From Takifugu bimaculatus (lineage: Eukaryota > Chordata > Actinopteri > Tetraodontiformes > Tetraodontidae), in the NCBI GenBank assembly GCA_004026145.2, contig CP034993.1, positions 14,147,163 to 14,211,162 of the forward strand: 64,000 nt of DNA, in the 5' to 3' direction. The notes under the pieces were generated by a model. That model worked only from the letters and a program-made list of their open reading frames with translations. It was not told the origin of the DNA and searched no databases. The translations under genes and the position numbers were made by a program. Of this stretch, positions 12,869-23,390 are shown piece by piece. The number at the start of each line of letters is the position of its first letter. The first letter of the stretch is position 1.

Positions 12869-14230
12869 AGGAATGTGTTTCATAAACATGAACAAGTTGG
12901 GTTATTTATTTTGGTTTCTTTTTTTTTAACCGTGTGGAACAGGCAGAATCCAAACTCTGTCACACACACTCAAACTCCTGGAAACGCATCACTGAATGAA
13001 TCTTAATGGCAGCAAGGCAGAACCAACACAGCCATCCTTGCAGTACTGATGCATGTTGTCTGCACGTTTCCCAGGAAGCTGTAAAAGTGTCTTAAAGGAA
13101 AAACTGAATTTGAAGGTTATATTGCCTCATCACGTCAGTGCTGATGTGCACGGCTCCACAATGGGACGAGGAGAGTTTGTTATATTTCCACGTATTAACA
13201 TCCGATTGTTAACTTTCCATTAAACGTTTTCATGCGGACGCTCGATAGAAACAAATAACAGGACGTCTTCTAATAACACTAAACATAAACTTACTGAGGC
13301 ATCTGATGTTGTCGGTCCATTTGTGCAGGTTCTGTGTGGACCTCCCACCCTGCTGATGAAGGGCTGCAAGCGTATTCCACTCTCACTGTTCATGCTGTTC
13401 ACATCTCTGTGATGCAGAGAAGTCAGAGACTGACAACGCGCAGGCTGCACCAACAATACCTGAAGTCATTTTGACTACAGAAGCCAGCGTTGGAGTGCTG
13501 CAGGACATGTGCTGCAGCTGAAGTAAATGTCCACATCTGAATAAATGGAGGCTTTCCTGCTAACCTCAATGTTCTCTATGACTCCTGTTGTGAGTATTAG
13601 CCATAAATTGGCTCCAGGACCCAGGAGGAGGAGTCAGACCACCAGCTGTTGGCTACAAGACCCAAGTCTCAATGCAGATTACTGAACAAGGTGCTGCTAC
13701 AACATTTGAGCTAAACTCAAATGCATTTCTCAACATTCTTACCACTTGGTGTCAAAGTGAAGCTTTGCTGGACGAGCGATCCCGCCAGGAGCATCGCTCA
13801 GCCTGCAGGACTGGCAACATTTTTGCCAAAATAGCAGCTGTGAAAGAGTTCCACCAGTTTAATACTTGGTGATTCCACAGTAAAACAGTCCTGCTGCAGC
13901 CCTCTTAGCTCTCGTTTCAAATGTGTTAGCGGGTATTGATGTTTTGGGGGTTATTTTGATCCCCAATAACATTGTTTAGTGTGGAGATCTTGAACTTTTC
14001 TGACCAGGAATGTCCGTTTAAAATGATGGAGTTCTAATCAGCTCACCCCATCTTTGCTGTATGCTGATGACTTCTGCATCAGATTTTTATGTATTTATTA
14101 TTTTATTTTATTGAACCTTGTCCACGGTCAACAACCCTTTGAGAGTTGTTGGCACTGAAATTTCATCAACACAAAAGCATCAATGCAATTTTGAACTCCA
14201 ACAAATTCAAAACTGTTTTTTTTCTTCCTT
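12869..14230. other. Intergenic stretch between the convergent ASPM and CFH-related 3' ends
   Basis: No gene, CCP motif or recognisable mobile element is visible here. Short open frames such as 13220-13456 on the minus strand have no domain and are repeated only because the whole unit is duplicated. Units 1 and 3 lack about 74 bp that unit 2 keeps near 23140-23220. Confidence 0.6.
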
Positions 14231-14236
14231 TTTATT
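14231..14236 (-). terminator. AATAAA polyadenylation signal of the unit 1 CFH-related gene
   Basis: TTTATT on the plus strand reads AATAAA on the minus strand, about 195 bp past the stop codon at 14432. Equivalent sites are at 24183-24188 and 35161-35166. Confidence 0.5.
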
Positions 14237-14431
14237 AGTTTGGTTCAACCATCAAGATAATATTCACAGCATCACTGGCAGCAATAAAAAAAGTTTTTTC
14301 AGGCCAGTTTTTGTGGCTGAAAAAAAGCGCACACAACACTAAAATGCACAATGACCCCGTGAAGCTACAGCCAGGAAAGCTTAACTAAAAAAACAAACCA
14401 TGTTTACACAGTCATCTATAAAAAAGAGTTT

Positions 14432-15171
14432 TTAAGAGCAAAAGGGAAGGAACATTACACCATCATTACAATACTGGCCCATGTTCACAGCCCAGCCCGG
14501 TGTTCCGTAAGTACACTGAAATGTCATCCTATCATTATGGGCTGCATACATCCTCTCTCGTCCGCTGTTGTGCTTGAAATCGATGTTACGTCTTCTCATG
14601 TCAGCAGCAGTCACAACACAGGGTTCTGCCAAGTGAAAAGAACATTAACAAAGTTGCTGATGCTTATAGTATTCAACTGTCAATTATATTATAATTATTA
14701 TAGTGGATATGTTGAGCAACTTACACCTATAAGCTTCAGTGTTTAAGCTTATTGTCACTTACTGAGACATCTCATAGATCCGTCCCATATGCCATTATGG
14801 CAGGTTCTATAGGGAGATCCTTCCAAGACATAGAGGTTCTGACAGGCATACGCCACCCTGGCACCGTGTTGGTACTCATACTGAAGAATTTCCCTGAGGT
14901 CCCCATTCTCAAGACCTGGTGGTCTGCCACATTTAAGAGGACCTGGAAAATGAGGAAAATGTCAAGATCCTTTGGAATATTTGCAGGACTTTACTAAAGA
15001 ACATAAATTTGCATTTTAAACCACAAATTTCCCCCCGAAGGAGCAGGATTGAGTTACCTGAGTTATTGAGTTATTCGATATAGAACACATTTGCTCATCG
15101 CTCTTACCATTCTGGGATAAAGAAATATGCAAACTTCCCCACACATGGAGCAAAAGAAGGATCAGCCTCAT
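14432..15171 (-). CDS. Two-CCP complement factor H-related secreted protein (unit 1)
   Basis: The exons, in minus-strand order, are the signal peptide at 15108-15171 (MRLILLLLHVWG..., ends phase 1), a CCP at 14763-14942 and the terminal CCP at 14432-14625. They join in frame to 438 nt, or 145 residues. The first CCP begins KCGRPPGLENGD and matches SCR19 of factor H. The last has PCVVTAADM, a basic RRRNIDFKH patch and ends FCS-stop, like SCR20. In factor H these two modules bind C3b/C3d and host-surface glycans. All regulatory CCPs are absent because about 1.6 kb present in unit 2 is deleted between the signal exon and SCR19. If expressed, it would be a minimal factor H-related protein that may compete with factor H. 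Expression is unknown. Confidence 0.8.
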
Positions 15172-15243
15172 CTTCCAAAAGTTGCTGTGAGTCGAACTCG
15201 GGCTAAATGTGTCTCGCAGTCTCCTTCGTGTCTACAGGATTTG

Positions 15244-15283
15244 TGTATTTATCCTCACGTTCTGCCCAGTGAAGATTATGCAA
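15244..15283 (-). promoter_or_regulatory. Candidate TATA-like and C/EBP-like elements upstream of the CFHR signal exon
   Basis: On the minus strand GATAAATACA (15244-15253) lies about 75 bp before the ATG, and TTGCATAA (15276-15283) resembles a C/EBP site. The same sequence precedes the unit 2 and unit 3 genes (TATA-like at 26785-26794 and 37026-37035). A diverged version with ATTGCAAAAG precedes C4 and C5. Liver-type regulation is an inference. Confidence 0.35.
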
Positions 15284-15914
15284 GAGTGCCTGAACTCAAC
15301 GTGATGCAACCACAGTGTAGACATAAACACGTCCATGCACGGCGACAATCCATGAGACTTCCTGTTGTGGGAAATGACTGCAGAAATGACACTGAGGTCC
15401 AACATTCTGGTGCTGTTCTGGTCTGATTCTGCCAAACACATCAAATCTTTGAAATCGAACTTTGCCATCAGGAGTTTCCTGTTTTTGTTGTTTTTAGCTG
15501 GTGATTAAACATGTTCTCTCCTGTTCTGATTGCCACATTCGATCGGTCGGACTGGGGTATTTGTCACAGAACAAATTCCATGGCAAACATTTGGTGAAGC
15601 AATCGAGATGAGGTTCACCTGGGGAACAAAACCCTTTATTTGTACGTCCAGTAAGCAATGTCTCATCTCAGACCTCGTCTCTTCTGGAGTACATGTCAGT
15701 CGTGTGTGTGTCTCATTTGCTGACGCATGTGTAACCAGAATCACACACCGTCTTTATCCTTTAGACTTACCAGTACAAACTTAGAGTAAAAACATCAAAG
15801 TCTACAACCTTTGTTCGGCCAATGCGAAAAACAAACACAACAAAGTCTGTCAAAGACGCATTTGTCCCTTCTGCCCTCAATCCAATCCTGCATGAGTAAT
15901 CTCACAATCAGACC
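15284..15914. other. 5' flank of the unit 1 CFHR gene
   Basis: The first 100 bp or so align with the flanks of C4 (41100-41290) and C5. The rest has no recognisable gene. The short open frames here recur unchanged in units 2 and 3 only because the unit is duplicated. Confidence 0.5.
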
Positions 15915-16220
15915 CTTTGCTGATCATCTTTGAAATGATTCCACTCCTCGATTGTGTCCACCTGTGGTAAATCCAATGAATATAGCAGAATTTGTAAAGA
16001 CACAGGTGTCTATTTAAGGTCTCCCAGCTGACCAAACCTTCGACGGCTCCAAAAACACAAGCAGCCTGGGCAATACAGGACTTCGAGGGGCAACTCTGTG
16101 AATGTGGATCAGTTGGAGTCCTGACTTGAACCCAGGCAAACGTCTCTAGAGACCTAAAAATGGTTCTACCCAGCCTGAAAGAGCTGAAGAGAATCTGAGA
16201 GAAGATCCGAACATCCTCCA
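15915..16220 (+). mobile_element. Internally deleted Tc1/mariner-like transposon remnant (unit 1)
   Basis: The left part resembles the 5' region of fish Tc1 elements (gtccacctgtggtaaatcca, then a stretch like ggtgtctatttaaggtctcc). The right part matches the transposase C-terminal region around the SPDLNP...LWRDLKM motif (cctgacttgaacccag...gagacctaaaaatggttc). Most of the transposase is missing and the remaining frame has stops. Confidence 0.7.
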
Positions 16221-16674
16221 ATCCAGATAAAGTGAAAGCTGCTTCAACGAGCTCATGACTTTAGACTTGATTTGCAGCAAAGCGGCAAAAAAAATCCACT
16301 TCTGTTTTTATCCCTATATGTTTATCTAACAACATATCAAAAATAATATTTTGAAACCAGCTGTGCTCTGTATCTCTGAGAGCCTCCTGTGGAACTTCAG
16401 ATTGGTGGTTGGTGCTTGTCACTGGTTCTGCCCATGAGTGCTCACTGGTATCTGACTGGTTTGGTCTTGTCACATATGATGAAACATGGCTTGGTACCAT
16501 CCACATGATCCCAAACATTCCACTAAAATCTATCATTAACTCTTTAAAATCATCCAGGTTTTGTTTAAAATCTCCATAAACATGACATTTCTAATAGTGG
16601 GATGAGTAGGTTTTGTTTCAATTAACATTAAATGAACACATCTGTTCAATTGCACAAACCCACTTTAACAATGA
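16221..16674. other. Unannotated spacer (unit 1)
   Basis: AT-rich sequence with no gene seen. It recurs in units 2 and 3. Confidence 0.4.
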
Positions 16675-17619
16675 GAAGGTGTGGAATTAATGAGGGCAGC
16701 AGGTGTTTCAGGGTTGGACAGTTTGGTAATTAGCTGGTGGATCAGTGAACCTCACCTCAGTAGAAACACAGCTGCAGTCACTCTTCTCTGATATGTTCCA
16801 ATTATGCATCTAGAATTTGTAAAATTCCATAATTTAACTTTATTTGAACACATAAATAACTCATTTTACCAGCAGAGGTTACGTTGTTTGCCTCTCCCCC
16901 TCCCCCGCACGTCCTCGTTCACAAACCAGAAACAACTTTTAAGTTTTCCTTTATTTACTTGGACAATGCTAAGATGACACATTGAATTCAGCCGTATGGA
17001 TGTGCATCACTTGTGTAAGGTGATTGTAAATGCCGTTTTCTTTCTTTGCATTCTGCCCGAAACAACTATTGTGAAACCAAAAAATATTTAGAAACTTGAA
17101 AGAACGCCTTTAAATGTCGTTGTTTTCTACCGACTGTCAGCAGCATCATGGTGTGTTTTGAGCCCTGTGGGGAAAAAGAAAATGCTTGTTTTCAGAATCA
17201 CGTGTACTTAAAAAGAGAGAAAACCCAGAGAAAATGAATAAATGTAATGTGACATCAAGAAAAGGTTCTTTTCCCTCGATATTGAAAAGACGTCCCTTAT
17301 GGATTTTAGGACATTTTTAAGAGCTTACCATCACATTCCACGGTCATGTCCCACTTCCCATTAACACTTGTTGCATTTAAATGTTCTGAATTTTGTGAGC
17401 ATTGGTACTGTAAGACCTCCCCGTCTACGAATCTGTCTTTATGCACCTTGAAGGTGATCGTGTGGTCTTTGGGCTGCCGGCCAAGTTACGCCGGATTGTG
17501 TTAAAAGTGCCCACAAAATAAGTTTTCTGCTTTCATTAGAAAGTGTCACAGCTGTCAGTTGACCGATAACCCAAAGAAGATGTCGAAACCTTGAAATTAA
17601 GCCCAGGGTCGCAGCAGAT

Positions 17620-17878
17620 CTCACCCATCCCTAGTAAATACTGTTGCAGTCAATCAAGGACCAGGCAACATTAATACTGTTAATAACATTAATTTTGACA
17701 GAAGCCATGTTTGTATTGGCTATGTTTGTCTGAACAGATGGTTGTTGCCTTGAGTATCGGTGGTTGGTATTGACAGCCATTAGGAATACTGATACTTGGA
17801 AATACCTGTTATTAGAACTCACCCATCCCTGGTAAATACTGTTGCAGTCAATCAAGGACCAGGCAACATTAATACTGT
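17620..17878. repeat. 61-bp direct repeat, period 198 bp, in the CCP block intron
   Basis: 17620-17680 and 17818-17878 are 61 bp each with one mismatch (ccctagtaaatactg against ccctggtaaatactg), separated by 137 bp. The same pair occurs in the parallel blocks near 29161, 44507, 47258 and 54130. The homologous intron near 39190 and 57620 has only one copy, so this is a local tandem duplication. Confidence 0.85.
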
Positions 17879-17946
17879 GGAGGACAAGCTTTTCAAAAAC
17901 TTTTTTTTTCTTTTGCTTGGATCTCCTTAACAACCAGATTGCTCAC

Positions 17947-18049
17947 TCTCAAATTTGCCATTCACCATAATTTGGCATTTGGATAATTTGGACAGCTGAC
18001 CCCACACTAAGAGATCAGCCAGCAGAAGTAGCACATATTTGATTTTCAT
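17947..18049 (-). other. Signal-peptide-like candidate first exon
   Basis: On the minus strand an ATG at 18047-18049 opens MKIKYVLLLLADLLVWGQL, a classic basic-hydrophobic leader, followed by CQIMVNGKFE. It reaches a good GTGAGC donor at 17946 with the phase 1 end that all CCP exons here use. Copies are at 29488-29590, 44830-44932, 47580-47682 and 54453-54555. A related sequence near 39300-39420 has lost the ATG. No transcript evidence is available; it could be chance. Confidence 0.3.
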
Positions 18050-18666
18050 GCCTATGAAAGATTGATTCTTTTAGAGCCACAAGATTCCTTTTACCATGTA
18101 AAACTTTACATTTAGGGAGGGTTAGAGCTTGATGCTGAGAGCATTTTTCCGAACTCTAAAAGTGCTAGTTCCTGCATGAAATGGAAGTAAACAGAATGTT
18201 GACAATCCCTTGAGATAGTGGTTTGGGTTTCCATCCTTCTCTGGTGCATTTAGCCAAGTTGGAGCCATCAGAGCTTTTGTAGTCTGCGATACAACTATAT
18301 TGTACAGTATCTCCCAGTACGATTCGCTCGCCCCACCACACCTCCCAACTTCAGACATGATATTCTCATTAATTTCTGCATACAACCTCTGGAACTGCAA
18401 ATTTTTGACTTCAGTATTGAGAGACCTACCAGCTCTTTTAAACAGACAATATTTGTAATTTTAAAACCAAAGAAGAGCTCTTTGTATTACAGTGTTGCAG
18501 GACTGCAGAATGGAACTTAAAAAAACAAAAAATTACAGTTTAGTGGCTAATATTCTTTTGCACATAGTTTTTTTTTTTTAAATCTAAAACATTCCAAATT
18601 TGAAGGTTCAGCACCGAACGTCTCCTAAAGCATATAAATAAGCAGGCCTGCTCAGAGTTTACTTAC

Positions 18667-20764
18667 TCATACAAGTCTGAGTCCCCTTCCACCCTCCTTT
18701 CCCACAGGTTAGGGTAAAGCGACCCAAACGCATTGTGAGGGTCTGCTGGGAACATCTGGCAGATGCTCCTGTCAAAAGGAGCTTCAACTCACACCTTCGG
18801 GAGAGCTTTGACCATGTCCCGGGGGAGGCGGGGGACATTGAGTCCGAGTGGACCATATTCCGTGCCGCCATTGTTGAGGCGGCTGACCGGTACTGTGGCT
18901 GCAAGGTGGTTGGTGCCTGTCGTGGCGGCAATGCCCGAACCCGTTGGGATGCCGTCAGGCTGAAGAAGGAGTCGTATCGGGCCTTACTGGCCTGTGGTAC
19001 TCCTGAGGCAGCAGATAGGTATCGGCAGGCCAAGCGGAGTGCAGCTACGGTGGTTGCCGAGGCAAAGACCCGGGCATGGGAAGAGTTCGGTGAGGCCATT
19101 AGGAATAACTTCCGGACGGCTTCGAAAAGGTTCTGGACCACCATCCGGCGTCTGAGGAAGGGGAAGCAGTGCACTGTCAACACTGTGTATAGTGGCGATG
19201 GTGTGCTGCTGACCTCAATTCGGGATGTTGTGGATCGGTGGAAGGAATACTTCGAGGACCTCCTTAATCCCACCAACACACCTTCCAGTGAGGAAGCAGA
19301 GCCTGGGGACCTGGGGAAAGGGTCTCGTATCTCTGGGGCTGAAGTTGCCGAGGTAGTCAAAAAACTCCTCAGTGGCAAGGCCCCGGGGGTGGATGAGATC
19401 TGCTCGGAGTTCCTTAAGGCTCTGGATGTTGTAGGGCTGTTGTGGTTGACCCGACTCTGCAACATTGCGTGGACATCGGGGGCGGTGCCGCTAGATTGGC
19501 AGACTGGGGTGGTAGTCCCTCTTTTTAAGAAGGGGGACCGGAGAGTGTGTTCCAACTATAGGGGGATCACACTCCTCAGCCTCCCTGGTAAGGTCTATTC
19601 AGGGGTACTGGAGAGGAGGGTCAGCTGGATAGTTGAACCTCGGATTCAGAAGCAGCAATGTGGTTTTCGTCCTGGGTGTGGAACACTGGACCAGCTCTAC
19701 ACCCTCAGCTGGGTCTTCGAAGGTGCATGGAAGTTTGCCCAACCAGTCCACATGTGTTTTGCGGACTTGGAGAAGGCATTCAACTGTGTCTCTCGGGGAG
19801 TCCTGTGGCCCCCTGATATGGGCCGTCTGCTCCATGTACGGTCGGTGTCAGAGTTTGGTCCGCATTGCTGGCAGTAAGTCAAACTTGTTTCCGGTGAGGG
19901 CTGGTCTCCACCAGGGCTGCCCTTTGTCACCGATTCTGTTCATAACTTTTATGGACAGAATTTCTAGGTGCAGTCATAGTGTTGAGGGGGTCCGGCTTGG
20001 TGACCTCAGGATTGGTCTGTGCTCTTTGCAGATGATGTGGTCCTGTTGGCGTCATTGGCCTGTGACCTCCAACAATCACCGGATTGGTTCGCCGCCACAT
20101 GTGAAGCGGCTGGGATGAGAATCAGCACCTCCAAATCCAAGGCCATGGTTCTCAACCGGAAAAAGGTGGAGTGCCTTGTCCGGGTCAAGGAGGAGATCCT
20201 GCCCCAAGGGGAGGAGTTCAAGTACCTCGGGGTCTTGTTCACGAGTGAGGGAAGAATGGAGCAGGACATCAACAGGCGGACCGGTGCGGCGTCCGCAGTA
20301 ATGTGGACTCTGCACCGGTCTGTTGTGGTGAAGAGAGAGCTGAGGCAAAAGGCAAAGCTCTCGATTTACCGGTCGATCTTCGTTCCTACCCTCATCTATG
20401 GTCATGAGCTTTGGGTAATAACCGAAAGAACAAGATCACGGGTACAAGCGGCCGAAATGAGCTTCCTCCGTAGGGTGGCTGGGCTCTCCCTTAGAGATAG
20501 GGTGAGAAGCTCGGAGTAGAGTCGCTGCTCCTCCGCGTTGAGAGGAGCCAGATGAGGTGGCTTGGGCATCTAGTTAGGACGTCCCCTGGTGAGGTGTTCA
20601 GGGCATGTCCCTCCGGTAGGAGGCCCCCGGGAAGACCCAGGTCACGTTGAAGAGACTATGTCTCTAGACTGGTCTGGGAACGCCTGGGGATCCCCCCGGA
20701 CGAGCTGGAAGAAGTAGCTGGACCTTCATAACCTTTGTTGCAGACATAATCAACCTGCTCATTG
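18667..20764 (-). pseudogene. CCP exon split by a LINE insertion (unit 1)
   Basis: 18667-18724 encodes the 3' end of a CCP (CGKGGWKGTQTCMSK with its GTAAGT donor). After about 2 kb of LINE, 20721-20764 resumes the same exon (tataacctttgttgcag-like, through YVCNN to NEQ). The rest of the exon is deleted: sequence jumps from aacctgctcattg straight into the next intron. The intact version of this exon is at 55175-55342 and 45552-45719. Confidence 0.85.
18725..20720 (+). mobile_element. RTE/Rex3-like LINE, truncated at both ends (unit 1)
   Basis: Frame 18735-19877 carries reverse-transcriptase motifs of the RTE clade (KAPGVDE, VVVPLFKKGDRR, NYRGITLLS, QCGFRPG, DLEKAF). 19633-20118 and 20019-20519 continue it with the catalytic FADD box (MLFADDVVLLA) and EFKYLGVLFTSEGR. 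Frameshifts and stops separate the pieces, so it is inactive. The endonuclease end and the 3' GATG tail are missing. GACC flanks both sides (18721-18724, 20721-20724), a possible 4-bp target duplication. The unit 2 copy at 30266-32261 differs by only a few bases. Confidence 0.9.
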
Positions 20765-20796
20765 CCAGCAGAAGAGATACATCAGCACTGAATTAC

Positions 20797-20889
20797 CTGT
20801 ACACATGGATGTTCCGGTCCAGCCATTTGCTGTACACGTACGAAACGGGGATCCAGTGAAGCCTTCCATGCACTTATAATTGACCCTCT
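20797..20889 (-). pseudogene. Truncated CCP exon at the unit 1/2 junction
   Basis: This is the 3' half of the CCP that is complete at 57348-57515 and 45806-45973 (EGF.GSP.RTCTANGWTG.SMC). It keeps its GTAATT donor but is cut at about 20889 by an antisense LINE fragment. Confidence 0.8.
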
Positions 20890-21117
20890 GATTTTCATCC
20901 CAGCCGTTTCACATGCGGCGGCGAAACGATCCAGTGATCGTTGGAGGTCACAGGGTGATGACGCCAACAGGACCACATCGTCTGCAAAGAGTAGAGACCA
21001 ATCCTGAGGTCACCAAACCGGACCCTCTCAACACCATGACTGCACCTAGAAATTCTGTCCATAAGTCACGAACAGAATCGGTGACAAAGGGCAGCCCTGG
21101 CAACCCTCACCAGAAAC
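20890..21117 (-). mobile_element. RTE LINE fragment filling the unit 1/unit 2 junction
   Basis: About 228 bp of antisense RTE sequence (gattttcatcccagccg... to ...caaccctcaccagaaac) matches the LINE pieces at 10936-11793 and, on the opposite strand, about 19905-20120. It joins a broken CCP exon directly to aspm intron sequence at 21118 (gatgattactg). Confidence 0.85.
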
Positions 21118-21506
21118 GATGATTACTGTAATTTGCATTATTCTTTTAATATTGATTACGGTAGCTCAAATAGTCTTGACACCCAAATGTCATTAGCATC
21201 TCTAAAGCCAAATAAAGCTCCAAATACTTACATTAGCTCTGATACCGCAAACTGGACCTTTGCCCCGGTGTAAACTGTCCACTCAGACTTTCGCTTCCTT
21301 TCTCAGCTATTTGTCATCAGAGCTCAATTCCTCTTCTGCAACATGAAATTCTGACAAAGTTGACAGATCCTTTTAAATCTGTGCATCTAATGTTCAACGT
21401 CTGCTTTGATGTTTCGAGACAAAATGCAGAAAGTAAAATAGTTTTCCTGCTTTTGCAGCTTCAGCAGTTTCTCTTTAACTTTCCCTCTTCCCTTTTCTCT
21501 CAATAG

Positions 21507-22138
21507 TACCACAAGACCATCGAGGCCGTGTACTCGGTGGAAAACTCGGTGGAAATTCTGCTGGATCTGCTGCAGAGGTACCGAGAGAAGGCCGGCGATA
21601 AGGTCGCCGAAAAGGGTGGCAGCATCTTCACCAAGGCCTGCTTCCTCCTCGCTCTGCTCCTGCAAGAGCGGCACCGTGCTGCGGTCTGTACTGTGCACAC
21701 GCTGGTGAAACACATTCCAGTTCCTTTGCCAATTCAAGAACGTCTCTTCACGCAAGCTTTGCCTTCCGTTTCAGGAGGTCATGAACCTGCCCAAGGTTCT
21801 GGAGAGGATCCGCAGCATTTACCGCCTCACCGCACGCAAACATAAGAAAGATGCAGAGCGAACTTTTGTCAAGCAAAAGATGAATGCGTCGATCAGTGGG
21901 AGCTTCTTTGTCCAAGCGACGCCCCGTAGATCCCGTCTGCTACCAAAGTACGTCTGTGTTTGTGAATGAGCGGCTCTGTGTACGACGCAGGTGTGACCCT
22001 ACCAACTGCTGACTGACGTCCTGTCTGTGTTCCAGGTTTGCACCAGACTGGGTTCTGAGAAAGGACAAGTTGAAGGATATTGTGGACCCTCTGAGGGCCA
22101 TTCAAATGGTGGCACACACACTCTCCGTTGAGCTGTAG
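21507..22138 (+). pseudogene. Duplicated ASPM last three exons (unit 2)
   Basis: Exons 21507-21683, 21775-21947 and 22036-22138 (TAG stop) encode the same C-terminal residues as 12117-12748, with intact acceptors and donors. No upstream aspm exon lies in this unit, so it is a gene fragment. It could only be used as an alternative 3' end by long-range splicing from the donor at 10784. Confidence 0.9.
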
Positions 22139-23390
22139 GCAAAGCTCATCTTTCATGGTTGCTTTTTTTCTTTTTTAAGCATCAGAAAATATTTTATGTA
22201 ATGCTTCAAGGTTCTTTTTCATGTAAAATATTAACATGTCTTCATGTGTAATATTAAAAGGAATGTGTTTCATAAACATGAACAAGTAGGGTTATTTATT
22301 TTAGTTTCTTTTTTTTTTTTAACTGTGTGGAACAGGCAGAATCCAAACTCACACACACACACACTCAAACTCCTGGAAACGCATCACTGAATGAATCTTT
22401 TAATGGCAGCGAGGCAGAACCAACACGCCATCCTTGCAGTACTGATGCATGTCTGCACGTTTCCCAGACAGCTGTAAAAGTGTCTTAAAGGAAAAACTGA
22501 AGGTGATGTTATATTTCCTCATCGCGTCAGTGCTGATGTGCACGGCTCCACAACGGGACGAGGAGAGTTTGTTATATTTCCACGTATTAACATCCGATTG
22601 TTAACTTTCCATTAAACGTTTCCATGCGGACGCTCGATAGAAACAAATAACAGGACGTCTTCTAATAACACTAAACATAAACTTACTGAGGCATCTGATG
22701 TTGTCGGTCCATTGGTGCAGGTTCTGTGTGGACCTCCCACCCTGCTGATGAAGGGCTGCAAGCGTATTCCACTCTCACTGTTCATGCTGTTCACATCTCT
22801 GTGATGCAGAGAAGTCAGAGACTGACAACGCGCAGGCTGCACCAACAATACCTGAAGTCATTTTGACTACAGAAGCCAGCGTTGGAGTGCTGCAGGACAT
22901 GTGCTGCAGCTGAAGTAAATGTCCACATCTGAATAAATGGAGGCTTTCCCGTTAACCTCAATGTTCTCCTGTTGTGAGTATTAGCCATAAATTGGCTCCA
23001 GGACCCAGTTGGAGGAGGAGTCAGACCACCAGCTGTTGGCTACAAGACCCAAGTCTCAATGCAGATTACTGAACAAGGTGCTGCTACAATATTTGAGCTA
23101 AACTCAAATGCATTTCTCAACATTCTTACCACTCGGTGTCAAAGCAGCATCCATGTTGAACCACAGGATCGGGCCAGCAACAAGGGAGAATCTCATAGTG
23201 ATGATGCAGAGAATTCTGAAGCTTTGCTGGACGAGTGATCCCACCAGGAGCATCGCTCAGCCTGCAGGACTGGCAACATTTTTGCCAAAATAGCAGCTGT
23301 GAAAGAGTTTCACCAGTTTAATACTTGGCGATTCCACAGTAAAACAGTCCTGCTGCAGCCCTCTTAGCTCTCGTTTCAAATGTGTTAGCG
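22139..23390. other. Intergenic stretch, unit 2
   Basis: Counterpart of 12749-13930. No gene seen. It contains a short (AC)n run near 22350-22364. Confidence 0.5.

Larger units (their letters stand above)
16675..18666 (-). pseudogene. Decayed CCP block (unit 1): two dead CCP exons and a signal-like exon
   Basis: This is a relic of the 3' half of a CFH paralogue. The CCP at 17339-17471 keeps its donor, but its third cysteine is Ser (ATSVNG against ATCVDG in the intact copy at 55433-55591). Its 5' end, with Cys1 and a usable acceptor, has been replaced. The CCP at 18209-18388 has an in-frame TAA after VVCRN, a donor changed from GT to GG/GA, and Cys4 changed to Ser. Between them, 17947-18049 could encode a signal-peptide-like exon. 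Parallel blocks occur at 28216, 38459 (truncated), 43558, 46975 and 53196, with most of the same lesions, so the decay predates the later duplications. Confidence 0.75.
11794..21117. repeat. Tandem segmental duplication, unit 1
   Basis: First of three near-identical units (unit 2 21118-32658, unit 3 32659-39142). It holds the aspm 3' exons, a 2-CCP gene, a Tc1 remnant, a decayed CCP block, a LINE in a CCP exon, and a junction LINE fragment. Offsets to unit 2 are about 9,390 bp on the aspm side and 11,541 bp on the far side. The difference comes from a deletion in unit 1 and a hAT insertion in unit 2. Confidence 0.9.

Noticed and set aside
13220..13456. Minus-strand 78-codon frame repeated in three units
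   Set aside because: The repetition is explained by the segmental duplication. There is no domain, signal peptide or splice context.
18659..19555. 298-codon minus-strand open frame (and its copy at 30200-31096)
   Set aside because: It is antisense to the LINE reverse transcriptase and only runs into the broken CCP at its end. It has no domain of its own.
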